Assembly: GCA_021234155.1 (NCBI GenBank)
Contig: JAJEKV010000049.1
Location: 4,773,001 to 4,837,000 of the forward strand
Direction of reading: 5' to 3'
DNA from: Isoetes taiwanensis
Lineage: Eukaryota > Streptophyta > Lycopodiopsida > Isoetales > Isoetaceae
Length of the DNA: 64,000 nucleotides
Below, in pieces: positions 32,601 to 42,500 of the stretch. Position 1 is the first letter of the stretch; every line of letters starts with the position of its first letter. The position numbers and the translations under genes are program-made. The notes under the pieces are model-generated. The model searched no databases, was not told the origin of the DNA, and saw nothing but the letters and a program-made list of their open reading frames with translations.

Positions 32601-32664
32601 ACGGGCTTGTTGCACCAGTGTAATTTGGGTCCCATAGACCGATTGGCCTCCGCGGACGATAAAA
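29660..32664 (+). pseudogene. LINE-D, endonuclease C-half to zinc knuckle
   Basis: GC-rich LINE continuing the fragment at 20795-21184. It resumes with VMLLGDFNAR (near 29680), then IVDYVIVAAQDV and the SDHLPLYV motif. RT pieces are GLQCLANAKAIDLDGLQAEL (30620), VVPIYKAGDPHCPANYQTIM, CFVDFAKVF, and LIYADDVDLLAHTPGGM (31330) with the catalytic YADD. The thumb and tail are HINPTLVRGPQLYL and the knuckle CQCCPLGVVEDESHAFQSC (32280-32340). At least six frame changes make it dead. Base composition is far more GC-rich than its surroundings, unlike LINE-A and LINE-B. Confidence 0.85.
32108..32497 (+). CDS. LINE-D C-terminal domain ORF (fragment)
   Basis: 129-codon open piece with AHYKQHINPTLVRGPQLYL, RRIIASIRTRAHHLRLETGW and the CCHC knuckle. 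The conserved layout matches LINE-A ([29 protein letters not shown]) and LINE-C. It ends at a TGA 160 bp before the 3' hairpin. Confidence 0.7.
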   Translation: MAHYKQHINPTLVRGPQLYLCSQLPMKKRRIIASIRTRAHHLRLETGWWIGEPRLDRLCQCCPLGVVEDESHAFQSCPAYSQIRARYALLMRPDLPLHELLSTPSVRSLGSYLQEVLDLRTHLCPRAST

Positions 32665-32700
32665 GAACCTTCCTTCCTTCCTTCCTTCCTTCCTTCCTTC
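32628..32700 (+). promoter_or_regulatory. LINE-D 3' hairpin and (CTTC)n tail
   Basis: Outer arms GTCC (32629-32632) and GGAC (32654-32657); inner arms GACC (32637-32640) and GGCC (32645-32648) with one A-C mismatch. After ATAAAAGAAC comes a tail of about eight TTCC units to 32700. Confidence 0.6.
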
Positions 32701-32725
32701 AATGGATCATTAACATTAATATGCA

Positions 32726-32902
32726 ATGGAGAACAACAAGACTTTCAAAGAAGTATTGTCAAAGTCCAATGTGCGTCTACTACCCTTACTAGTAGCAGCA
32801 GCAGTAGCACTAGCAGCAGCTATCTTTGCCTTATATCACAAAAACATTACAAAGCCATGGTTGAAATTATGCAACTGGCTAAGTGAATTTATAAGATTGT
32901 AG
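32726..32902 (+). CDS. 58-residue single-pass membrane ORF, unknown
   Basis: Small ORF just after the LINE-D tail. A polar N-terminus (MENNKTFKEVLSKSNVR) leads into a hydrophobic, alanine/leucine-rich helix of about 20 residues (LLPLLVAAAVALAAAIFAL), then a short tail with KPWLKLCNWLSEFI. The tail is repeated with frame damage near 28755-28810 in the first CACTA right end, so this is part of the CACTA sequence and perhaps the last exon of a captured host gene. No family recognised. Translation is unproven. Confidence 0.4.
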   Translation: MENNKTFKEVLSKSNVRLLPLLVAAAVALAAAIFALYHKNITKPWLKLCNWLSEFIRL

Positions 32903-33646
32903 AACAAAATCCATTGTTTAATGTCAAAACCATTGTAAAACAAAATCCATTGTTTAATGCCGAAATCAATTGAATGGTCGCTCATTCTAACTAATTTATT
33001 TAAGTACAAATTGGCTCTCTAAAAGGCATTATCTACGACCTTAAGTGCATCATCCAATGATAATATAATGTGGTTGCTGGCCTAGTAACATAGCTAGTGC
33101 CACTATATGTGGCAACAATGGATCAAGAAATAATAATTATACGTGGCAACAATGGATCACGAATTGGCATTATTATTGACAATATAGATGACATAATAAA
33201 TGGCATTGATATTGGCAACATAAGTGACATTGGTATTGAGGAAGTAGACGTTATAAGTGTCCATGAATTTGCTATTAGAGGTGACAATATGTGTGGCATA
33301 ATCCGTGACAAAAATATTAGCATTATGAGTGGTGCTATTAGTGACCAATGACGTTAATAGTGGCATTATGCATGATGTTATAGTTGGCTTTATAGGTGAC
33401 ACTATGTTTGACATATTAGTGACAAAACTTCTGACACTGTATTTGACATTAAAGGTGGCATTGTAGGTGACAAAAGTTATAACACTATATTTGACACCAA
33501 AGGTGGCATTGCCATTGACGTGACAACCATGCTGACATTATTTATGACGTTCTCGTTGCCACATTTGTGTACCGAGTTGCCTCACCCATAGCGTCAGTCA
33601 AATATTGACACAACTAATGACACTAATGAACCCCTTCTCTTGTAGT
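32815..33646 (+). mobile_element. CACTA right end, second copy, with terminus
   Basis: Second copy of the right subterminal region, rich in GTGACATT-type repeats, ending CCCCTTCTCTTGTAGT at 33646. This is the complement of the left terminus at 21185 (CACTACAAGAGAAGGGG), except that the final G is T or lost. It inserted into block B: the next bases, TCCATATGG, are interior to block copies A and C. Its own left end is not identified unless it is the one at 21185. Confidence 0.78.
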
Positions 33647-34306
33647 TCCATATGGAATAAGTGTGTCCTTTTCAGAAACTTGGACAGATTCCTCAAGTGT
33701 GTGCTTTTTCAGTCAATGTTCTTTCTAGGGTTTGCTCAAGAATATTGAGCTCATTCTGTGCTGCTTGTTCCTTAGTAAAGGCAGATTGCAAGGTCATATG
33801 CAACAATCCTTTAATGACAAATTATTGTTTTACAAGTAATGCCGAGTGATATTCCATATAAAATTCAACATTTTTAGGCATTCCATATAAAAAGCTACAC
33901 AATGCAAAGTATTGCCCAGTGATTACGACCTCAAGGATCTTCTCGTTCAACCACTGCTTTTTTCATCTTATTCTACAATCTGACATCTCATTTCTTGTAG
34001 ATTGCGATATCTCCTAAGTTTCAGTGAGATCCAACAAATCTGGATCAGTGCATTGGAATTCATCTGGCCAAAAATCCAATGGTAAATATGTGATTGCTTC
34101 CAAGCCGATATCAGGAGCACCCTGAGCTCGAAGAAGTTGGAGGCTAACGTACTACCACTGGTGCGAAAATCCAACTAAAATCCCATAATCAATTCCTAAT
34201 GGTTGAGTGTTGAGGTGGACATGTGAGTATACGAAGGACTTGAAAAAAATGACCCGCGGTTATACCCATCATCACCACTTTAAGATTTGAGGCAGCAAAA
34301 CACATA
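33647..34306. repeat. Kinase-flank block, copy B (left part)
   Basis: Matches copies A and C from TCCATATGGAATAAGTG to GCAAAACACATA, with small deletions. It is interrupted at 34307 by pogo-2; the block and kinase copy B resume at 39676. Confidence 0.8.
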
Positions 34307-34689
34307 AGGTGGGCGTCCCATGAATGGTGAACTTAAGCAAAGAATGCTTACAGATCTTCGATCCTAAAGCCAAAACATGAAGTTTTTATACTAAAACATG
34401 CCCTACAAGTTGCTGAACTTAAACCTGCTACTAGATTTCTCGAACCTTATTCCTGCACACCACAATTATCCAGCAAATTAAGGGGGGTTCATGACAGCAT
34501 ATGGTGATAATTTCTCTTCAATGGTGCAGGTTATGAGTGTGAGTCCAAGCTCCTCAATGGTGCATGAAATTGCTGTCAATGGTGATCCAGACTTGCTCCA
34601 ATGGCAACAGGCTAACCTATGCATGAACATGCTATCAGCCCAAATGGTGATAGTAACATCCCTGCATGGCTACACGCAATACTTGATTA

Positions 34690-34765
34690 GACATAAGGAA
34701 TAGAGGATTTGAACCCCTATTGACCAGCTTTTTGGCCAATTACCATTATTCCAACCTGCAAAACA
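34690..34765 (-). other. tRNA-like / SINE head inside pogo-2
   Basis: The minus strand reads GGTTGGAATAATGGTAATTGG (A-box-like), an imperfect anticodon-like stem (TTGGCC/GGTCAA) and a B-box-like GGGGTTCAAATCC. No acceptor stem pairs. A SINE head is possible; it is close in layout to the one near 15600. Confidence 0.35.
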
Positions 34766-36914
34766 AACATCAAATTAGTTACAGATTAACAAAATGCATT
34801 CAAATCATTGCAATATCAAGAAAAGATGACCATACCTGTTGAAGGGATCCTATCCTTTGAACCAGGATAAGATCCCTCAAATAAGTTTGAGAGAACTTCA
34901 AAATACTGCAAATGCTTCAATGCAACAGCAATTCCAACTCAACTCTGAATAAACATTAACTGTAATAATTAAGACATTCCCATTACATAATGAATTGGAG
35001 TACAACAAAATGTATTTTCTTACCTCATAAAGAAGGTATTCCTGCTTCTTATTGCAAATTATTAGAATACAATCAGAACTATAATCCTAGGCTTTGAAGA
35101 TGTGTCTCGGCCTCTTGTCTATATAAATCATCTAATGCCTTGATTCTTCCTTCTGGTGCATCTGATTCATCTGAATCAGACGATGCTTGAAGACTTTCCA
35201 GTTTTCTTTTCTTTCTATGCTCAGTGTCCTTGAGGTTACCACTTAGAGCATCGCCATCAGCGCCATCATCTGCAGCAGTCATTGGAATATCAACAAATAA
35301 ATCTAATCCTTGACAAGAAGAAATGTTTTCTAATTGGCATCCCTCATGGTCCTGCAGTTCTGGATTCTTCTCATTTCTAGCCTCCTCATTCCCTGAAAAT
35401 ATAATGCCACCTTCATATGAATCTTCCTCTTCATACTCAATCATTTTTAAAGTTCTTTTTCTTGTTCTTTTGGGTCTACATGTTCCAGATCCCTTCTCCA
35501 AGGCAGCATTCTCCTTCTCTAGGGCTGCCTTCTCCAAACCAGCCTTCTTCTCTTCTCTAATTCTTTTATTATCCTCTTTTCGCTTCTTTTCTGCCTCTTT
35601 AGCCTCTTTTCTCTGAGCTTGAACCCTTTTCTTCTCCTCCAACTGTTCATGTCTGATCCTAGCTGCCTCCTCACATTGCCTTTGATGCTCCAGCTTTGCG
35701 CTAACCATCTCATCACCTGTTACTAAAAGTTTGCCCTTCAAACTTTCAGGCAATCTTCCTCTCTTTGGTTTAACTCTATTGTTTGTAGGTGCAACATTAG
35801 TATTAGGGGCTTCAGTGCTTGTACAAGGAGCATCAGCACAATTAGATGGGATCTCACAATAGGTGTAGCAGCAACACAATTAGATGGGATCTCAATAGGT
35901 CTACAGGGGGCATTTGCTGCAACCTGCCTTGTAACAGCATCAGCTAATGCTGCTAAGCTATTATTTGGAGTCTCATCTCTATCATGCTCTGCCACAACAT
36001 CTGCATCTGCACTATCTTCTCCATGTGTTTCAACTGCAGGACTAACACTTGCATTGCTAACATTTGTGTTGGCAGCAACTCTAGCTGCAATAGAACAGAA
36101 TGTTAAAAGATAATTCAAGAAACTAAATATGAAGTCAAGCAAATAACTAATACCTGCTGCAGCCAACCTCTCAGCTTCTAACTTATCTGCCAAGGGTTCA
36201 GGTTGAACCCTTGGAGATTCCCTCGGCCAGATGCCAGTCTTCAAAAATCCAGCACATACATTACTAGGACTAAGTGCCTGGCACAATGAATTAGATACAA
36301 TGGCAGCAAGATCTTCCTTTGTAGGCTCAATCCCATATTTGGCATGCATGAATTGAGCTCTTAACTTTCTAAAAGCTAACTTAAAAGGACGAAAACGGGA
36401 AACATCTAATGGTTGTAATCTGTGGGATGTATGCGGAGGTAATTGGAGTATGTGTAATCCAATTTCTCTTGCCTTCAATATGGATGCCATGTTTACGTGG
36501 CTGCCATGTCCATCATAAATGAGCAGATGTGGCCGCTCTTTACTGACCCCTCCAGGAACATTTTTCCTAAAATGATCAAGCCAAGCTTCAAACAATGCAT
36601 CTGTAATCCAGGCTTTTTTTTTGAAAAGCCATTACTGCTCTAGGTTCACATCCAGCAATGAGGTTTTGATCCCTCATTCGCTTGCCTTTGAAAACATATA
36701 AATTGGGAATTCTATTACCTATAAAATACAAACACAAAATGTTAGTCAATTAAGCATAAATATGTAGCATAATAACAGGGGCTTTTCTTTGTATTTTTGT
36801 ACGCTTTTCACTAAGGTTTTCCTATGATTTCGTGATGTATTCAAATGGATGTACTAATGCGTACATCTAGAGTGCACCATTTCTGAGCCATTGATTTTAG
36901 CCCTTTTTTTTTTT

Positions 36915-37095
36915 TCCAATGGTCAACAACCAATGGCTCACAACAAAAGCCCTTTTTTTTGTGCGTGTGGTGCATAATGGTCAACAACCAATGGCTCACA
37001 ACAAAAGTCTTTTTTTTGTGTGTGTGGTGCATAATGGTCAACAACCAATGGCTCACAACAAAAGTCCTCTTTTTGTGTGTGTGGTGCATAATGGG
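36915..37095 (+). repeat. 58-bp minisatellite, three units
   Basis: Units begin ATGGTCAACAACCAATGGCT at 36919, 36977 and 37034 and end in a T run and GTGTGTGGTGCATA. Located in intron 1 of the pogo-2 transposase. Confidence 0.9.
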
Positions 37096-37099
37096 CACA

Positions 37100-38125
37100 T
37101 GAAGGGCGCATGTAGTGCAGTTTCCCCGCCGGCAACACATTTCTTATCATAACTTTTGATCCAGAGCTCTGTTTGAGATGATTTTTATTGCGTTGGAAAG
37201 CTCTCTCCGAGATCTGTTTGATAGTGTATGATATGGATATGTTTGGTTAAGTTATCTATGCTAAAACAGCAATTTTCCGGCCGGGTTTGGTAGGCTTTTA
37301 CATCCTACCGGTGATGATTATCTGAGGATTGCGCTATTGGATATTGTTTTATGGCTCATTCCGAATGAAGCCTGCAAAAAATTACCATGCATTTTTAGAT
37401 TTTGAGGCTTCTAGATCCTTGTGCTAACAAGCAGAAAAGTTTCCCACTTTGGTTTCTCACCACAAGAATCCATGGAGGCCAAAGGTTGCTGTTAACTTCC
37501 AGTTGCAAAATGTTTGTGTATGGGTGTTGCAAACTTTATGACTTTCAGAATAATGGGATCAATCTGCTCTATCTTTATGGTAACTTTTACTTATGTTCTA
37601 TTTGTTTTATTGTGATGAAACTCAAAAGCTACAGGTGATGAAAGCCTCAAATGAATTCTAGTTTTTTTCTGGTTTGAATTCTAAAATTTTTGTCTCACCG
37701 GGGGAGGGGGGCTGTGACGTCCTTAAGGCCCCGAAGGGGCCAAAAAATTTTTTTTGCAACACAAACCATTAACATCCAACATATAAAAATTAAACCCCCC
37801 AACACATAACAACCAACACATAACAACCATTGACATTAACAACCAACACATAACTACCATTGACATTAATTAACACAACGATTGGGTCCAACACATTAAA
37901 ATTAAAATCCCCCTTAAACCCCCTTTGGTTTGGGTGCATATTCACACGGGGGGTGACTCCGGGCAACGAGAGCTGTTGGATAGGCATATTCACCCCTTAT
38001 TCCTTAATCTACACCGTACGTAAAGTTCCTCGTTTGTGGGGTATGCAAGTACAAAATTTGCTATACTGTATAACAAGATTCGCAAAATACTATAAGATTT
38101 CAAGCAGAATACTATATGGTGTTGA
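37100..38125. other. pogo-2 intron 1, remaining part
   Basis: No gene. Contains a short A/C-rich repeat (AACCAACACATAACAACCA, four variants, 37795-37860) and a GC-rich GGCCCCGAAGGGGCC palindrome near 37726. Confidence 0.55.
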
Positions 38126-38899
38126 TAAGAATTACCTGCTGCATTAACACAGACCAGCACCGTCATCCATTCCCTGCTTTTAGGAATTTGTTCAGTAACG
38201 TTCTTCATTCCTTTTCTTGCAATTACCCTCATTCCAGTCCTGCAATCTGCTTGAACCCCTGATTCATCACAGTTCCAGATTCTAGAGGCATCAAAATTAT
38301 GCTCTTCATAAATGGATCTAAGTGTGGTATAAAAATTTTGAAGGTTGGAAGTGGACATGGCTTTGACCCTCTGCAATTCAATGCATTGGGCTGTCCTAAA
38401 AGAAATTTCAGGATGTCTGCCCCTGAAATGTTTCCACCACTTCCTTCCAGGCAATCCATTTTTGAAGCATGTGCTTCTGTTGATTGTCATCTCAGCAACC
38501 TTTTGCTTCATAATATCCAAGTTAACAGCACGTCCTTCATCAGCAAGTTGTAGTGCCCATTCAACAAGACATTTTTCTTCATCAATAGTTAGAGCTTTAG
38601 GAACACTTCCAAATTTACTTTTAGATTTACCGTACAGATGGTTTCTAAGAGTAGTTTGGGGTATACCATAATGCAAACCTGCTTTCCTGATAGAGAACAT
38701 GCCATCTTCTATAGACTCTATGGCAGATTCTAAAGCTTCCATAGTCCATGAACCTCTGGCAGGTCCTCTAACAAGTTTTTTACCAGCTTGAGATTTCTTC
38801 TGCAAAAATGAGGGGTCTGGAAGATCTAGTCTTTTTAGGAGGAGGAGGTGGATCATTAGCAACAATGAGTTCAGGATTGCTGTTCGGAGGAAAAGCAAT

Positions 38900-39675
38900 A
38901 TGACGGTTCCCTCTAAGATTCATTTCTCACACAAGACAACTTCCTAAACCTGGTTAACAGAGGATGATGGCATGCATCCAGCTCTAGCTATATAAAAATA
39001 TACTTACCTCCAGAAGCTTTCTTCACCTCACCTCTCATTTGTTAGCTTCAGCTTTGAGTGTTTGCCTCATCTCTGTCTACCCTATTTATACCTGCATGAT
39101 ACAAGAAACACATTAGAATGCACGAATGGAAGGATGTAAGCAAGAACAGCAACACAGAATCAAGGGTTCTGGACTCTTCCAGGTCAGTGATCCATACCAT
39201 CTTCAGCTAGGATCTTGACAAAGAGGCTCCATGTCATCGATCCATATGATCTGCAGTAGAGATGAGGCGCCAAATCCATGAAGAACTCTGAGTTTTTGGA
39301 GGGAAATTAAAGAACAGACATTCCAATAGCATCTCGGGTAAATTTTTGTGCATAAACCACTCTGAAATAAGGGAATACCAATGGTTCAGCAAGAGGAAAA
39401 TACAGGCCAAGAATAGCGCCATAAGCTTTTAACGGCCTAACCACTCCGGAATTTTCTGCCGCCATCGCTATGGTTAGGGTTCGCCATCGTGGAAGCAAGG
39501 GTTTGCCATCGTGGAGGGGAGAGTGCGCCATCATGGATATCAGGTTTAGGTTTTGCCAAGAATAGCCTTCGCTGTTCAGGAGTTTCTCTGCGCCAATAAG
39601 GTGAGGCGAGTGAACAAAAAATATTTTTTTTTAACGCCAATATTGGGGACGTCACCAATGACGGGGCACCCACCT
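38900..39675. other. pogo-2 5' region
   Basis: Upstream noncoding part of pogo-2, between the transposase start and the right inverted repeat. It would hold the promoter and leader; no TATA box was assigned. A triplicated GGTTTGCCATCGTGGA-like word occurs near 39470-39540. Confidence 0.5.
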
Positions 39676-39942
39676 TAGTAAAAACACCTTTAACAACAAA
39701 ATGAAAGCGTTAACTCTCTCGGAAGCGTAACCTTCATCATAGCATCGTATATTGCTTCAGCTGTAGGACGCTCATCCGATATTGTTCGGAGGCACTGACG
39801 TATAATCGTCTGAAGATTCTGAGGAATGCCCTTAGGTAGACAGCCCGTCCTAAAATCCTCTCGCATATTTTCAGTTGGTTGTATTCCTGTAAGGATCTCT
39901 ATGCAGACGACCCCAAAACTATAAACATCTGCCTTCTTCGAG

Positions 39943-40155
39943 ATGTATGGGGGGACGGAAACAGGGGAGCTGATTCCAGGGGGTCCCGCGACCAGCGGCA
40001 GTCGGGAGCGGGTCCTGGAATCAGTGACCCTGTTTCGTCCCCCCACAATATGGGAACTGGGGAGGATGCAAAATTTACCTATTCTTGACCTGTTGAGCGG
40101 AATCAAGCCTGCCGCTTTCCATTCTGGAGGCTGAATGGGCTCCCTAGTTGCCATG
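39943..40155. mobile_element. 213-bp fold-back insert in kinase B
   Basis: Absent from copy A, where GAGATGT runs directly into GGCCGTTATC. The left half is a near-palindrome: GGGGGGACGGAAACAGGGG near 39947 and the complement of GGGGGACGAAACAGGG near 40030. The insert has no stop in the kinase frame and would add 71 residues to the activation segment. Confidence 0.75.
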
Positions 40156-40477
40156 TTGTGGCCGTTATCGGCATTCATCTCTGGGGCCCAGTACAAAGGT
40201 GTACCTTGCTTCATTGTGTGTGTCTTGGTCTGGAAGTCTGCTTTAGCCTTACCAAAATCAGCAATTTTGATGATGAGGTCCCCGTCCTGGCCTCTTCTTA
40301 ACCAAGATATTGGCTGTCTTTATGTCCCTGTGAACCACTTTTTTTTCATGGAAATCTTTCATTCCCTTTGCAATTTGCTTTATGATATGAATTGAGTCGT
40401 TTATGGATAGGGACTCATTCTCTATATACTTTTTCAAGTCCGTTTCCATGAGCTCCATGACAAGAACCCTTTTGACC

Positions 40478-41347
40478 TTAACGTCCTTGGCCTCAGCATT
40501 TAGCTGTAGGTTTCAATCTCGGCCGTCGATCTTTAAGTGTTATATCCAGTAACAATTTTGTTATGTCCATAACATGGATGTTATGACCATAACATTTCTC
40601 ATGCTGACACGTAATCTTTTTTTTTATTCTTCCCTCCGCCACGGCCGGATAGCCGTGGTCGAATCGCTGCGCCATAGCCGCCATAGAATGGTGGGAAGTT
40701 TGGCTATGGAGGACGTATTCTTGCTGCAGGAGAATGAATATGCTGCTCCATTTTATTCTTCTGGCCGGAGCGTTCTTATAGGATCTGCAGCAAGGAGCTT
40801 CGGCTTCCTCGAATGTTTCTTCTCCGGCGCCATATCCGTCGTTTAAGCCATTTTCTGCAAGCTTGAGCGATCTCCCCACATCTTTCCCTGCCCTTTTCGC
40901 CTTTGGAGATGATTGGGCTGATACGGGCAATGCTAGAACCCTCTATCCCACAGAATTGCAAGCGCAGGCCTCCAGGTAAGTTCTTAGGGGTTTCAATGTT
41001 TCAATCCGGCTTATCACGAATCTGGCTCCAAATCCGGCTTATCAGATTGGGGCTGCTCAGATTGGGGCATCTCTGTTTTAAAATAGGACTTCTAATAGCC
41101 GGAGCTCTGCAGCAAGCAACCACCGTAGATGGAGCCTCTACAAGGATGAAATGCCCAGAACTAGAAAGAATTTTTCTTCCATTCAAAATCCGTGCTGCAT
41201 GTTTGACCACAGGCTCCCGAAGCTATGAATTGCTGTGTATGTCTATGAAGCAGGCTCCCGAAGCTATCCCAGACTGATACAGTGCAGGCTCCCGAAGCTT
41301 TTGACTATGGCGACCACTGCGCTAAATGCCTCGGCCCAGGACGTTAA
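40478..41347. mobile_element. TIR element of about 870 bp in kinase B
   Basis: Inverted ends: TTAACGTCCTTGGCC at 40478 and GGCCCAGGACGTTAA ending about 41346, extended by GCATTTAGC/GCTAAATGC. No ORF of known type. Four copies of GCAGGCTCCCGAAGCT-like words lie in a row at 41209-41300. The target duplication is unclear. Confidence 0.6.
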
Positions 41348-41515
41348 GGCCGATAACGTCCTCCCCTCGGAGTTATGGGCCAGAAAAATGGCCTCGTGGC
41401 CATGTGGCCCGCGAAATTCACCGGCCGTCGCCGCATGCGGCCGGAATTTCGTGGCCACATGGCCACTCAGCCATTTTTATGGCCCATAACTCCTCGGGAG
41501 AGGACGTTATCTACC
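41348..41515. mobile_element. Fold-back MITE (about 165 bp) in kinase B
   Basis: Almost the whole segment is a palindrome. GATAACGTCCTCCCCTCGG at 41350 pairs with the complementary arm ending in GGACGTTATC near 41511, and inner arms (GTGGCCATGTGGCC and GGCCACATGGCCAC) pair around a GC-rich centre. The kinase frame resumes at ATGCCATTG, as in copy A. Confidence 0.7.
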
Positions 41516-42229
41516 CCATGCCATTGCTTCCAAATACTGAATGCCCTAATATTTGTATTATGTTTGTTGTGCCCTTCAGTTCCTGCAAAATTTGATATTC
41601 ATTCTCAAATTCCTCATTGCTGCAAGAGAGTTCTTTGATAGCTACTGGTTTGTTGCCCCAAGATGCTTTGTAGACAGTCCCGTAACTGCCTTTTCCAATT
41701 GCTATAGGATTTGCTAATTCTCTCCTCGGAATAAAGCCTGTTTCATGAACTCCGGTTCTCGTCACTTTCTTCTTTTTGTAGTTATCTCCGAAAGTTCCCG
41801 ATGAGCGATCATAAAAAACAACAGCAGGTTTCTCAGCATAATTCCACCTTACTCCACCCAGTTCTTCTATTGTCAAAACCTCTTCCAAAATAAGCCACAA
41901 GCTCTCACAGATTTTCTCAAAGCTAAGGCGCTTCCTCACATCGTTTTCCAAGCAAACCCTTATTAAGCTTTCCAGCTTCTCAGGAATGAAAGCTTGTCCA
42001 TTCTCCTCTGGCGATTTCCCCACCACAATGGTCCAGATCATAGGCATAACTTCCAAATCCAATAGTAGTGGTCTGGATCCTTCCCCAAAATCAATCCTTT
42101 TGCAACTTGGAGGATTATGCCAGTTGCCTCCAACATGGAAAATGGTCTGACAAAATCGTCGGAATGGTAGGCTACGTTCCCATGCGCCTCTGACTGGACT
42201 CAAGGTTCAAGGCAAATAACCAGAGAGTT

Positions 42230-42500
42230 CAGAAACCCCCATCCATTTCTGAAAAATCCAAGCCAGCCTTAGAAGTTGACCTCAAATTTTGAAGTTAAAT
42301 ATGAACATGGGAACTGGCTCGACTTCAGCTTGACAAGAAATTTTGAAGTCCGGTCTGTTTCATGGAAATGTAGCCTAAGATGCTTCATTTCAAAGCCGCT
42401 TCACCTTCTCTGGTACCTGAAGCAACAACATCGACACCTGAAACAGCCGGATTTAGAAGCCGCACTGGTCGACGACTCAAGCATCCCCATGCATGCCCCT
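42230..42500. other. Junction between kinase B and block A
   Basis: No gene recognised. Short sequence upstream of kinase B; block A begins near 42500 at CTATCCGACTGTGGG. Confidence 0.4.

Larger units (their letters stand above)
35079..38898 (-). pseudogene. pogo-2 transposase, intron-containing, one homopolymer frameshift
   Basis: Minus-strand transposase. Exon 1 (38131-38898) has the Psq-like HTH (FSIRKAGLHYGIPQTTLRN), a CENP-B-like HTH and the first catalytic Asp in IWNCDESGVQADC; it ends AAT GCA GCA G before GTAATT. Exon 2 (about 36150-36726) starts after TATAG and holds LLIYDGHGSHVN (second Asp) and SHRLQPLDVSRFRPFK. A 1.4-kb intron separates them, and a second intron lies near 36070-36150. 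Exon 3 (to 35079) has KLLVTGDEMVSAKLEHQRQC, a long K/E coiled coil and an acidic C-terminus. One extra A in a run near 36613-36621 shifts exon 2; otherwise it looks intact. Confidence 0.85.
34307..39675 (-). mobile_element. pogo-2: complete pogo/Tigger-like transposon
   Basis: 5369-bp element. The left end AGGTGGGCGTCCC and right end GGGGCACCCACCT (39663-39675) form terminal inverted repeats, extended by ATGAATGGTGA/TCACCAATGAC. The TA duplication lies at 34305-34306 and 39676-39677. Block copy A at about 43600 has the uninterrupted site ACACATAGTAAAAACACC, which confirms both ends. The element carries a multi-exon transposase on the minus strand, a 58-bp minisatellite in intron 1 and a SINE-like head near its 3' end. 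Confidence 0.9.
39690..42203 (-). pseudogene. Tandem pseudokinase-kinase gene, copy B, broken
   Basis: Minus-strand TKL-type kinase gene. It opens in the C-lobe of a first, degenerate kinase domain (LLLDLEVMPMIWTIVVGKSP, IRVCLENDVRKRLSFEKI), then a linker, then a second domain with the glycine loop IGKGSYGTVYKA, the VAIK lysine, HRDIKTANIL, DFG (frame-shifted) and WAPEM. Damage: an insert of about 1.04 kb (40478-41515) after HSVFGSNGM, a 1-bp frameshift near 40290, and a 213-bp in-frame insert (about 39943-40155) between NADNGH and ISKKADVYSFG. It ends LTLSFCC at 39690. Copy A shows the unbroken arrangement. Confidence 0.85.

Noticed and set aside
36915-37095. CRISPR-like array of three spaced repeats
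   Set aside because: Only three units, no unique spacers, and located in a transposase intron of a eukaryotic genome. It is a minisatellite.
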